NCBI GenBank assembly: GCA_010909165.1
Contig: MU008176.1
Span: 488,856-552,855, forward strand
Length of the DNA stretch: 64,000 nt
Source: Anthoceros angustus
Taxonomy: Eukaryota > Streptophyta > Anthocerotopsida > Anthocerotales > Anthocerotaceae
Direction: 5' to 3'
Made by a program: the position numbers and the translations under genes. The notes below the pieces were generated by a model. The model was not told the origin of the DNA, did not search any database, and was given only the letters and a program-made list of their open reading frames with translations. Below are positions 25,368 through 36,046 of the stretch, one piece after another. Within the stretch, counting starts at the first letter, position 1. Each line of letters begins with the position of its first letter.

Positions 25368-26525
25368 TCAGGGCCAGGCATGCACGAAAAACCCCTTCCA
25401 CCTCAGCTCCGCAAGAAGCAGCTTGGCCTCCTCCCTCTTCACAGGAGCAAACCTACGCCAGTGGAAGTCCCACATACTGGAATCATCATAGTGAATCTCC
25501 ACAAACAGCTCATCCACAATAGCCACCATCTCGGGATCCTGCATCCAGTGCCTCAAAATGGGCCACTCCGCCCCCTCTATATCCATCTTCACCACCACAG
25601 TATCCTCCGCCTTCAGCCCCAGCTCCTCCTTGATGAAGCGCGTGATATTCACAGCCCCCTCCCTCTCATCATCCTGATGCGACACAAACTTGTAGTAAAC
25701 ATGCAACCGATCCAGCATCCACCCGGGAAACCCCGCCCTCTGCTTCAACGCAATGGCCCCCGTGTTGGGGGCCGCGTAGTTGCTCCCCTCATCGAACCCC
25801 TCACTGGGCACCGTGAAGATGCTCCGATCCCTCTCGAAGGCGTGCATCTCCGTGAAATCGCAGGGGTAAATCTGCGCGAACCATTGCACGCTGCTGGTGA
25901 AGGAATTGGCCCCGAGATCCAGATACACCCGCCGGGCCCTGGCGTTGAGATCCACCCTGCTCCCGTACAGCCAGGGCAGGATGTGCGTCCTGTCCTCCAC
26001 GTCCCTGGCGTGGCGCAGCGCGTACCCCCGCCGGAAGTTGTGCTCCGCGTCGATCTTCTCGATGAGGTGGCCCCTGACCCGGCAGAAGGCCGGCTCCCCC
26101 ACCCACTTGAGCTGCCGCCATGGGTCCCCCCCGGATCGGTTCCAGGACGAGAGACTCACATCCAGGTGCCCCTCCAGCCGGGTGCACACATCGTTGGCCC
26201 CCGGGCCGACGCTGGCGTGCGCGGCCTCCTGGATGCTGCTGTTGGGTCGGGATCTGCGGGCATGGGCGTAGTAGAGATCCAGCGCCGCGTAGCTCCCGAG
26301 AATGGCCACCAGCAGGTAGAGCGTGAGGAGATGCACTCCCGAGTTGCGCCGCACCTGAGCCTCGCCCTGCAGCACGCCCCGGCTGCCCGGCCACCGCGCC
26401 GTCCTCATCCTGCGCGCCCGATTCTGAGACGCATTGCTGCCGCTGGCTGCGGAATCGGCTGCCAGGACCACATCCGATTCACCTGTCGCTGCACAGTGAA
26501 ACCGTGAATCGCCCAACATCCGCAT
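25368..26525 (-). CDS. FkbM-type methyltransferase, membrane-anchored, copy 1
   Basis: This intronless gene encodes 385 residues from the ATG at 26525; an upstream in-frame GTG at 26534 is not needed. Residues about 64-86 form one membrane segment, suggesting a type II Golgi or ER protein with a lumenal catalytic domain (inference). The domain has a SAM-binding motif YLDLGAN at 201-207, the FkbM core VVKMDIEGAEWPIL at about 311-324, and a conserved VDELFVEIHYD. FkbM-type enzymes are S-adenosylmethionine-dependent O-methyltransferases; the acceptor here is unknown. A paralogue on the same strand starts about 5.1 kb upstream (31634). M3 is an alternative start. Confidence 0.85.
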   Translation of the reverse strand: MRMLGDSRFHCAATGESDVVLAADSAASGSNASQNRARRMRTARWPGSRGVLQGEAQVRRNSGVHLLTLYLLVAILGSYAALDLYYAHARRSRPNSSIQEAAHASVGPGANDVCTRLEGHLDVSLSSWNRSGGDPWRQLKWVGEPAFCRVRGHLIEKIDAEHNFRRGYALRHARDVEDRTHILPWLYGSRVDLNARARRVYLDLGANSFTSSVQWFAQIYPCDFTEMHAFERDRSIFTVPSEGFDEGSNYAAPNTGAIALKQRAGFPGWMLDRLHVYYKFVSHQDDEREGAVNITRFIKEELGLKAEDTVVVKMDIEGAEWPILRHWMQDPEMVAIVDELFVEIHYDDSSMWDFHWRRFAPVKREEAKLLLAELRWKGFFVHAWP

Positions 26526-28200
26526 CAGATTCACCGCCCATCATCTCATCCTCCCGCCTATGCGGCCAGTGAGAACATGCTTTCCGAATTTCATGTTGAG
26601 CTTACAAGAGATATCGTGATCGTGGCAGAAGCTCATGTGCTTTTAACAACGTCAGGAATTTTCGAGCTTAGGTACTGGACTGCTTGTACCATGGAGTGCT
26701 TAAGTTAACATACATATTTTTTACATGTACTATACGAACCTTTCCAATTCTACTAGGTTAAGGGACCAGCCGCATATGTTGTAGAAACATTTCGGGTCAA
26801 ACAACGTCCGCCTCATGAGCCAATCTCATCTAAGTTCTTAACATGCTGTATGTCATATTTTTGTTTTACCCTTAACATGCTCGGATCTCTTCTACATCAT
26901 GTTTTTGTTTTGACCTTAACATGCTCGGATCTCTTCTACGTCATGTTTTTGTTTTGCCCTTAACATGCTCGGATCTCGTCTACGTCACATGTTTTTGTTT
27001 TGTCCTAACACTCACATATGCATAGTACATGTTGTGATGGTTCTAGAGAAGCCTGAATTGGCTGTGAAATTGGTGCACCTGGATGTACGGTCTCAAAGTG
27101 CAGCATCACAAGGTTTTCACGGTTTAAGAAGGCTTGAGGCAACCTTTGAGTAGGCTTGAGACCATCACCATGGAGAGCGGTGGTAAGCCTCTTCGCAAGC
27201 TGCGAACATGACCACACATTTGTGCATCACGCAACTTTGAACCCTGGTCCTAAAAAGAATATATGTCTATTGAAGAAACATTCTTGTATCACTCGGTGAC
27301 CATAATGGTTCATAAGCTGAAAGCCCCCAGCCAATGTCGTAGGGGTCATGTTTAGGTGCGTTGTCCCTCCAAAAAAATAGGAGAAAGAGTTGTGTTTAGG
27401 TATGCTGTTTCGCCGCAAAACTTCTTAACACAGTCCTAAAAAGATGGGGAGATCAGATTGGTACGCCATACATCCATTCCTTCTAAGCAGCCCATCTAAG
27501 TAATGATCCAAGGCTTGGGGACTGAAGCGCAAATACTCAATAAGCATGTACGATCAGATGATTAATATACATGTTTGTTGTAAACGTAGGTCCATTAGAC
27601 CTAAGCTATTTGGGCAAAGAGCTATAATTCAAGCGCTACAATTTCCTTTTAACAAGTTATCACGTGACAACCAGCAATTGTAGGCTCTTGTGCGGAGACA
27701 AGTGTGCAGCCTGGAGGGTCCTGCTGTGTTTGTAATAAGTAAATGTTCCACAGGTGTATATGTTTTTGGGCTGTGGAAAGCTCCATATGCAACTTCTAGG
27801 GCTGCGTAATTTAGAGGATTATCATCATGGTCTTTGGGCTTGCCATGATCTTGATATTAGGAATCCGATGTCGATACACCTACATGGAGTACCATGACGA
27901 GCCTGTCCTCATGTTACATGGCTCTCACATGACAGTACCACGTTCTCTTGGCATGCTCACACCTCTGTTTCCGTCATGCAAGGGGCATGTATTTGAGCAC
28001 CTGGGTGCAGCAATGACGTCTCACAATTTTGATTCTGCAAGTACACCTGCGGGTTGGTCCTTGCTCGCCCCATCGATCATGCGGGGAGCGACATACTTAT
28101 GTACATTGGGAATCCAATTGGAGGCCATGCATGCCCATGGGTCCCCCTTATCCCCCCAGCACACTGTCCTGGACACAGCCTAGATGGCGGGGTCACCAAA
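26526..28200. other. Intergenic region with minisatellite
   Basis: The right-hand side of the first methyltransferase start should carry its promoter. A 44-base minisatellite is at 26871-27003. No gene is recognised; the right part may contain more of the minus-strand PPR remnant that is clear from 28250. Confidence 0.4.
26871..27003. repeat. 44-base minisatellite, three copies
   Basis: Units begin CTTAACATGCTCGGATCTC at 26871, 26915 and 26959 and end in a TGTTTTTGTTTTG run. The third unit has a small insertion. A more diverged partial copy precedes the array near 26836. Confidence 0.85.
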
Positions 28201-28249
28201 CTCCCGTTGGAAACGAGGCAGGAATCCCACTACGTTCTTCACCATTCAT

Positions 28250-28640
28250 CTCCAAGCCCAAGCCTTGTTATCCAAGAGTTGGACATGGCTGCAGAGGGCA
28301 CCCAAATGTCACAGAATCAGGTGCAACAATGCCTCCTTGTTCCATAGCCCTGCCTAGACCAGGGGGCTGCTTGGCTCATACCCTGCATTCTGGTTCCCAC
28401 AGTTTCCTATCGCGTTCATCCAATACTCGCGGAACATCCTCAAGGCTGCCACACTTTGAGTACATTTCTACCAGGCTGCTGCCACCTGAAACAACATCAA
28501 CCTTCGCCCTTCTTCTGCAAACAGAGCTCTGGCCAACACGTCAGCATGCACCTGCTGCCCAGTTTTCAGGTCTTCATTCCTTGCAGAAGCCTGACAAACA
28601 CACGACCGGCTGGCTCCATACTTGACCTGCGTACCTCATG
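28250..28640 (-). pseudogene. Second decayed PPR gene
   Basis: On the minus strand, shifted frames give typical PPR segments: TGQQVHADVLARAL near 28575-28530, SSLVEMYSKCGSLEDV near 28487-28440, and EQGGIVAPDSVTFGC near 28345-28300. A frameshift separates the first two. The order matches one PLS-type repeat module. No intact frame exists, so it is a remnant of an RNA-binding organelle protein gene. It lies on the opposite strand from the PPR remnant at 21.6-22.9 kb. Confidence 0.65.
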
Positions 28641-30644
28641 ATACACACGTATTCAGCGTGAAGGGTCTTGTCACAATTGTTGCTCGTGCTATTTGCATTC
28701 CTTTCGAAAGCTATGGGCAACGTTGCATAACCTGTCACATCCCCCTGTTAGGATGTCTGTTCACCATGGTGACGCTGGTGCCCTGTACTCGACTATTTCA
28801 CCGTATGTGCGGAAGACATACTGATGTAGAAAGTGACATTCAGATCCAGAAGAGAGCTGAAGAACGATAATCTCACCGGTCTGCACTATTGCTTGAGTCT
28901 TTAACAGGCATGGGATCAAACAGCAAGAATACATCCAATCAACTGTTCAGTCGATCAACACGTTCCAAGGCATGGGATCAAACAGCCATAATATATCCAC
29001 TCGACTGTTCAGTCAATCAACACGTTCCAAGGCATGGGATCAAACAGCAAGAATCAACTGTTCAGTCAATCAACACGTTCCACACTGACACTGCTTCCTC
29101 ATATGGCAAGGAGCCTCCTGAAGATCAGGACAAAATGCACAAAAACTTCACAGCACCACGGTTACAATCCTCACAGATGTTAAGCAAGGACACAACCAAA
29201 CTTCTGAAGCTAGGAACCAGGCTTTAACCCACCTGACCTGTAATAGCGCTATGGCAACTCGCTAAGGAGTTGATTTGGATTTGCTGAGCCAATTGTCAAC
29301 TAGCTAGTGGAAACCAGTTCCAGAAAGCAGCCCTCCCTGCACAGAAGCGGCTGGTCCAGAGTAGAAAATAATAAGAAGGACGACAGCAGTGCACACCAAG
29401 ATTTGAACGGATACCAAGTAGCACATCTGGTATAGAAAAGGTTGGACAAGAGGACATCTGTTGGTTCTGGTGCCTATTGAGTGACCCAGTGCAGTGGGTC
29501 ATGGATTGCTGTGTGTGAGCTGCAAAAGCCGCACCCCAACGAGTCATGAAGGCCACAATAGGGAATTCCTGCCATTTCCCAATCAAATCAAAAGGAGGTT
29601 GCGGCAAAACAGACACATGCAAAAGCAGAGAACAGTTTTGGAAACATCTGCTATGTCGGCAAAAACAAGGTTTGACTTTCTCTGTATACAACCAGTCAAA
29701 GTCTTGTAATCTCTAGCTCAGGTGCATCAACCTTTTGAACAAACAGACCTAACAAACCACGCGCCTCTCTTCTTGGCGCCATCTCCTTCAACACCTCGAT
29801 GCTGTTTTCCTCTCTACCTAGCTCAGTCTGTTACCCCAAGGAAGAAGGTGTCAAGAAAGTGGAGTTTTTGATAGCAACACGTATACTGGGAACTCGAGAC
29901 ACCGAAATACGACATAAAATCGGAGGCTGCAGAAAGAGGAGCAGTCTGTGCCACAGTCCGGTGAACCCAGAAACATTAGCTCGTACGGCAGAGATGCTAT
30001 CTGCAGACTGCCAGAGCATCACTAACTCCAGAAATGCGAGGAAGGCTATGACGGCGGTGCTGACCAGAAAACCAAAGATTCTCAGAAAGACAACAGACTC
30101 CAGTCAGGAAGTTAAATTTCCCAAATTGAAAAAGCTCACAGCGGCCCTATCGGCGGAGCGCTGAGTTAACGACAACGAGCAGGGTTGCTCGGACCAAAGT
30201 GGAGTGTCTACAGTAAACAGAGTGAAACCCTTGCACTTGTGAAACATGGGCGGGACGTGGGGACGTGAAGGGCATTTTGTGGACCACCATTACGAAAGCC
30301 GCACTTGCCGCTTTTGCATGCCCAGCGTGTGGGTGAAAATGACCTAGCAAACTCGTGACACTCGTAGGATACGATGAGGAAAAATCTTCACAGGACGCTG
30401 CAGCAAGCATTTTACACTGTCAAGCTTTCACTGGCCAGGATAAAAGGCAGAATGCAGGGACCTGCAGGCCAAAGAGTTGAGCACAAATCGTGCTGGAAGA
30501 GTCCGGAAGAAGGAAAATCCTAATTGAAAGTCTCCACTAGAAGTGCAATCTCGGCAACATGGAATCCAGCCGCTGCAGTGTATAACTGGTACACTGGCCT
30601 GCATCCCGAACCAATCTTGCAATGCGAGCTGTCCTGAACGCAGT
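28641..30644. other. Intergenic region with minisatellite
   Basis: No gene is recognised. A 62-base minisatellite lies at 28907-29080. A 121-codon open frame at 29799-30164 (+) has no known domain and is probably chance. The right end should hold the 3' UTR of the second methyltransferase gene. Confidence 0.4.
28907..29080. repeat. 62-base minisatellite, nearly three copies
   Basis: Units begin GGCATGGGATCAAACAGC at 28907, 28969 and 29031 and contain TCAATCAACACGTTCCAA. The last copy has an internal deletion. Confidence 0.85.
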
Positions 30645-31634
30645 TCAAGGCCAGAAATGAGCAAAAAATCCTCGCCACCTGAGCTGAGCAAGAAGCCGCT
30701 TGGCGTCGTCCCTGGTCCGGGGCTTGAAGATGCTCCACCCGAAGTGGCTCATGCTAGGGTGCTCGTAATGGATCTCCACAAACAGCTCATCCACAATCTC
30801 AGCCATCTCCGGATCCCCGATCCACCGCTCCAGAATGGGCCACTCCGCAGCCTCGATATCCATCTTCACCACCACCGTATCCTCCGCCTTCAACCGCAAC
30901 TCCTCCTTGATGAATCTCGTGATGTTCACCGACCCCGAGCCCTCGTCATCCGCATCCGCCACAAACTTATTGTAGAGCGTAATGCGGTCCAGCAGCCACT
31001 GCGGCAGCTCCGGCCGCCGCTTCACCCGCACCGAGTTCCAGATGGGCTGCGCGGCCCAGTTCTCCTCCTCCTCGAACCCCTGCTTGGGCATCCGGAACAG
31101 CGCCGTCTCCTTCTCGAAGGCGTGGATCTCCGTGAAGTCGCAGGGGTAGATCTGGGAGAACCAGAGCACGCTGGTGCGGAAGTAGTTCGCCCCCAGATCC
31201 AGGTACACCCGCCTCGGGCTCCGGTTCAAATCCACCCTGCTCCCGTAGAGCCAGGGCAGAATGTGCAGCCGGTCCTCCACATCCGCGCTGTGCATGAGCG
31301 CGAACCCCCGCCGGAAGTTGTTCTCGTCGTCGATCTTCTCGATGAGGTGGCCGCGCACCTTGCAGAAGGCGGGCTCTCCGACCCACTTCACCTGCCGCCA
31401 GGGATCGCCCCGGGAGCGGTCCCAACGCGACAGCCCCACGTCGTAGTGGCCCTCCAGGGTGGAGCACACACTGCCATCCGGATCCGCACCGCCACTCTCC
31501 ATCCCCGCCCGGACCAGGCTCTTGCCCTTCCCGCACCCCGGCGCTCCCAGCAGCACAATCCCTAAGCAGCTCAGCAGCACGGCGATGATGAGGTAGAGCA
31601 TGAGCAGGTGCTTGGACCTCGGCTTGGGCTCCAT
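30645..31634 (-). CDS. FkbM-type methyltransferase, membrane-anchored, copy 2
   Basis: The intronless 329-residue paralogue of the gene at 25.4 kb shares long identical blocks with it, such as GDPWRQ-KWVGEPAFC and HILPWLYGSRVDLN. It has a shorter cytosolic tail and a membrane anchor at about residues 9-30. The SAM motif YLDLGAN is at 144-150. The FkbM core reads MDIEAAEW at about 258-265, with alanine where copy 1 has glycine. The lumenal domain otherwise keeps the family pattern up to the C-terminus. The ATG at 31634 is 317 bases from the divergent start of the beta-helix gene, so the two may share a promoter region. The methyl acceptor is unknown. Confidence 0.85.
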   Translation of the reverse strand: MEPKPRSKHLLMLYLIIAVLLSCLGIVLLGAPGCGKGKSLVRAGMESGGADPDGSVCSTLEGHYDVGLSRWDRSRGDPWRQVKWVGEPAFCKVRGHLIEKIDDENNFRRGFALMHSADVEDRLHILPWLYGSRVDLNRSPRRVYLDLGANYFRTSVLWFSQIYPCDFTEIHAFEKETALFRMPKQGFEEEENWAAQPIWNSVRVKRRPELPQWLLDRITLYNKFVADADDEGSGSVNITRFIKEELRLKAEDTVVVKMDIEAAEWPILERWIGDPEMAEIVDELFVEIHYEHPSMSHFGWSIFKPRTRDDAKRLLAQLRWRGFFAHFWP

Positions 31635-31951
31635 TTCCCCCCCACTCCCAGCTCTCCACCCACCGCCCGGCCGCTACTTCGGCATCCCGGCGGCCATGGC
31701 TTCCGATCTTCCGATTCAGATAGCGTCACCCACGAGTCTCCTCCTCCTGCCCTCGTCACGTTCAACTGCCGCCCTTTCTACCCTTCCTTCGCATGGAGAA
31801 CGTGCCTCTCGTTGGTGTCCTCAACCGCCCGCGCCTTCTGACAAACAACTCTCAACCCACCCAGCCAACGGAACCGGTCCCGGATACATATGTCACCCTC
31901 GGCCTCCTCCCCGCTAGCCTCATAGCCTTCAAAGCGACCCAGGAATCAAAG

Positions 31952-33809
31952 ATGGACAAGCCTCTGCTCACGCTCTTCCTGCTCCTTCTTGCTTCCCACG
32001 CAGTTTCGGCTTACGCTGGAGGTTCGTACGACGCGTGCAATTCTTTGGGTCCTACTTCGGGATTGGACGGACTAAACTGCCATTTATCATGACAAAGGTT
32101 GTTGTTTTCTGGCTAACTAATGGGAAGTTCTGGTGATGGCAGATGGCCCATGTTCCCAAGATCCCGTAGTACTCAATGTCACCAAAGTCGAGGATTTGCA
32201 AGGACGGCTTAATTATTCGGCAAATCAAACTGTGAATTTGGTGTTGTTGAAAGATGTCCAAGTCAATGCTAGTATTGTTCTGGATAACTCTTTTTCTTGC
32301 ACTATCCTTACAAGCAGTGCCAACGCCATATATAGTATCAAAACTACTCGTGATTCTTTTCCTGCTATTTATATCCAGAAAACTAATAACATTCTGATAC
32401 AAAATGTGAACTTTCAAGTATGTCCATTTACATTTATATTTTTACATTATTTATATATTTATTATATGATTTTATTCTCTAATTTATCATACCGTTTTTG
32501 CAGTTTCAAAATCGAAATCCTTTTTCACCAACGCGGTGCAAATTGGTGTCGGGTACTGGACGCGTATGCCCGCTCATTTATGTAACCGACTCATGGGGAG
32601 TGCAAATTGTGCAAGCATCGAATATCACGGGTCGAATTGATATTTGGCGGTCTGCTAATGTAAGCATTGACAGTGTATCCATCAAAACGGTTAAGTCTGA
32701 TTATGCAGGCATATCGGTGCAAGCGGTGGGCTCGGGGCCCAATTTGACTCGTGGGGACGTATCCATCACCAATAATGTCATTATCGGTGGAGTTAGTGGA
32801 GTGATACTATCTAATGGCGCGGTTGGTTGTATGGTGGCTAATAATGCTTTTTATAATCAATATTTCGCGGCTATTCAATTGGGTTTTGGGGTGCATAATG
32901 TTGGTGATTGTATGTTGAATAATATTACCAACAACTATATCACCACCCGTGATGGATTCTTGTGTGATGGAGATGCAGCCGGTATATACCTTGACACACA
33001 TTGGGTAAACCCGGGAAATTATCTGTCATGCAATTATGTGATGAACTCCACACAATGCCTTTACTTGGATTACGCCTCTTCGGGCACGGTGGTAGACGGA
33101 ATGATATGCTACAATAGTAAAGTTGGTGTAAAGCTCAATACCGGGCATAACAATATTATATCTAGTTTTTTGAATATTAAAGTATTATATCCTGGTTGGA
33201 TTAGTTGCCAAAACTATGACATCAATAACTGTCTATCAGATCCAGGATCTTATTGGGATAAAATACGACTTCGATCTTATAACTCACCTGCTATTCAAAA
33301 GGTAAACACATATTACTTGTATCACCTTTAATTTTATCTTTTTATGACATAGACCTTACGGACATGTGTTGATATTGCAGAAATATCCATATTTGACCAA
33401 TTTTTGTAACCAAACAAATATTAATAATATCCTTTGTAATCCAAATGATGGACACACACCTCCTGCAAATGTCACTGGAGCTTGCAGTGGTATCCCTACA
33501 GGAAATAAGGTAGAAATAATTAATGTTGATGCTCGGAGATCTCATCAAACACCATTCTACAAAGATTGTGGACCGGTATTGAATCCTGTATCAAAACTAA
33601 ACTCCCTAATATTTAATGATCCATCCTTCAACCACTCAAACATCTCCTTCGGAGATTTTGAGAACTTAGATCTTTGCCCTAAGTCTAACTCTTCTATTTT
33701 CAAGAGGTTTCCATATTTTCGATCTTGTCCGAAAAGTGCAAATGGACCTCAACCTGTGGACTCTTCTAAGTACGCTTCCAAATTCAATATTGCTGCATCT
33801 ATAATCTGA
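31952..33809 (+). CDS. Secreted right-handed beta-helix (pectin-lyase-like) protein
   Basis: Four exons, 31952-32021, 32143-32417, 32504-33301 and 33381-33809, join in phase to give 523 residues. Exon 1 is a signal peptide (MDKPLLTLFLLLLASHAVSA). The middle is rich in short beta-strand turns with Asn, Gly and Ser (for example ITNNVIIGGVSGVILSNGAV), as in PF13229-like beta-helix proteins. There are many N-glycosylation sequons and cysteines, fitting an apoplast protein. I see no clear pectate lyase or polygalacturonase active-site motif, so an enzyme role is not supported. Exon 1 must use the donor at 32022, because its frame otherwise stops at about 32090. Base composition is more AT-rich than in the neighbouring methyltransferase. 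Confidence 0.72.
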
Positions 33810-34150
33810 GCTAAGAGACTTTTGACTCTGGTATGCAGAGTTCAAGTTCTTAAAATGCTACGTAAAGTAGTTTTTGTAAGCTTCATACTCTAATGTAGCC
33901 ACGAATGGTCTGCTGGGGACGTCTACGTGGAGGCTTTGTGAGGCAGCCATTCTGTAACCTGTTTAAAGATACGCTTATTCCCTGCAATTCGGAAGGGCCT
34001 CGTGAGAAGCGATAAAGCCTGTTGAATGCTAGTGCTTTCACTGCCACTCGCCTGCTGTCGTGCTATCTGTTTGGTCCTAGAGCAGGGAGGACGACGCCAG
34101 CTAAGTGCATTGTATCGAGAAGCATTGCCAAGGGGACGCTGCAGGGAGCC

Positions 34151-35114
34151 ATGGCTGCCTCTTCCTGCGCGCTCAGTTCCCTGACTCCCACCACCTGCTC
34201 GTCAGTGAAGTGGAGCAAGCCTGCCTCCGTTGCTACTGCTAAGGTGCAGCTGGCGGGAGCCTTTTCCAGCTCGGAGCTATTTGCCGGACAGCTCTCCGCC
34301 TCTGCCGTGCTGCCGATCAAACCGCGGGTGGTGTGCGTTCCAGCTACCGTCTGCAAGGTGAGCTTGCGTCCGTCCGCGTGTGGCAAGCTCGTTTCCTGAG
34401 CTGCAAGAAATGCTGGTGTGGAGTTTTGACCGGCCGTGAGCATCTGATGATATGTGTTGCAGATATCCAAGGGGGATACCATTCCTCCTGTAGGATTGAG
34501 AGATGAGAACGGGAAATTAGTGAATCTTTCCAAGTTCAAGGGGAAGCCTGTGGTTGTTTACTTCTATCCCAGGGATGACAGTCCCGGGTGCACGAAACAG
34601 GTATGCTGGCTCACGAGGCTTTCCGAAGTGCTGCATTTCTGGAACAATGCTGATGACGTATGAGGATTTGGCAGGCCTGTGCTTTCCGTGATTCGTACGA
34701 GAAGTTCAAGAAGGCCGGAGCTGAAGTAATCGGGATCAGTGATGACACGCCCGAGTCGCACAAGGCAAGGCTTCTTTGCTGGCACATTTCGTCTGTTGCA
34801 ACAGAATTCCCGTTGCACTTCTGCTCGCTAACAGATGATGCGAGTGAGATTCTAAGCTGGGAGAGCAACATTTGAGTGTGCCCCTCGCTGGTATGCAGGC
34901 ATTCAAGGCGAAGTACAGATTGCCATTTACTCTGCTTTCAGACGAGGGGAACAAGCTCAGGAAGGAATGGGGAGTTCCCAGTGATTTCTTTGGGGCGCTG
35001 CCAGGCCGGCAGACCTACGTGGCTGACAAGAATGGAGTAATTCAGCTGATATTCAACAACCAGTTTGAGCCAGAGAAGCACATCGTAGAAGCCCTGAATG
35101 TCCTGAAGGCCTGA
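34151..35114 (+). CDS. PRXQ: Peroxiredoxin Q, plastid thiol peroxidase
   Basis: Four exons, 34151-34357, 34463-34600, 34675-34764 and 34899-35114, give 216 residues, the same length as I recall for Arabidopsis PrxQ. The enzyme reduces peroxides in the chloroplast, using thioredoxin as electron donor. Exon 1 is a Ser/Ala-rich transit peptide of about 65 residues starting in a good context (GCCATGGCT). The catalytic pair is C112 (peroxidatic, in SPGCTKQ) and C117 (resolving), five residues apart as in the atypical two-Cys PrxQ type. The C-terminal part has FTLLSDEGNKLRKEWGVP and PGRQTYVADKNG. Intron 3 (34765-34898) starts with GC instead of GT (AAG|GCAAGG) and ends in AG; skipping it gives the conserved SHKAFKAKY junction. 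Confidence 0.93.
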
Positions 35115-36046
35115 AGCCTAGCGTTGGAGCTTCCTATCATGCAGCAAGCGGCAGTTTTGTTCTCTTACTCGAATGCCATCACCAACATCAGATACGAGAT
35201 ACGAGGCACAGAAGCTCGATCTCTGACTGAAGCAGATTCGTATTCAAACCTCCTGCTCCTTCAGGCATTCGCCGACTAAATTCATCGTTGAAATGGAAGA
35301 CTGATCTTCCGCTGTAACTCGCAAGATGTTTGTGTACACTAAGTCGTTTGGAATAGAGAGGATGGACAAATCCCAGTGAAGCTGCATCCGCGTTCCCAGT
35401 TTCCATCCATCTCCAAGCCTTGGCACTTGACGAGGATAGTATCGGCGGGTACGTTAGGAGCGGGAGAAAAACTTTATGGCATTGCGAAGAATATATCAAT
35501 AACACCGCCGACAACGGAAAACAATTAGTTACAAGAAATGCGTCTGGTTTCTTCCAGGCTTGCAAGATGCCCTGAACGAATAGTGAATTGTACAAAAGGA
35601 TGTTGCCTTTACACTAACTCCGCCTGCCAGAAGACAGCTAGAATATAGAGGCTGCCAAATAGCCTACCCGTTCGACAGGCCTTGGTGCAACACAGCTACT
35701 CGGCAGCAGGAATGCCAGCCAGAGCACATCCGCCAGGTCTGTAAACCACTTTTCCCGCCTCACCCCGAGGCCCGGTTCCCAAGCTGCAAACCCAACCCCC
35801 CTCCCCCCGCCCTACGAGATCCAACAAGGAGAGATAAACAAGGGGGATGATAAAGGGAAAACCTCACACATTGACTCAGGTTTCGGATCCTTCACATGAA
35901 GTTAATCCGTTGATTCACCTGCTTGTGTTCATGGGTGGTTCTCTCCATCCCTCTTGCTTCAATACAGGGACCTTCTTCATCCTCCTCCTCTTACGCAACC
36001 TGCGGGACGGAGCCGTTGCTGTACCCCCAAAAAATCATAGTAGTCC
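35115..36046. other. Convergent 3' spacer between PRXQ and PI4K alpha
   Basis: Both flanking genes end here, so the 932 bases should consist of their two 3' UTRs. No further gene is seen. The middle has a short C-rich patch near 35790-35812. Confidence 0.5.

Noticed and set aside
25380-26507. 375-codon plus-strand frame
   Set aside because: Antisense shadow of the first FkbM-type methyltransferase; its repeats of H, P and L follow from the opposite strand's codon bias.
29799-30164. 121-codon plus-strand frame between the methyltransferase genes
   Set aside because: It begins with ATG but has no domain, no codon signal I can see, and no neighbouring exon; insufficient support.
30543-31565. 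340-codon plus-strand frame
   Set aside because: Antisense shadow of the second FkbM-type methyltransferase, with the same odd composition.
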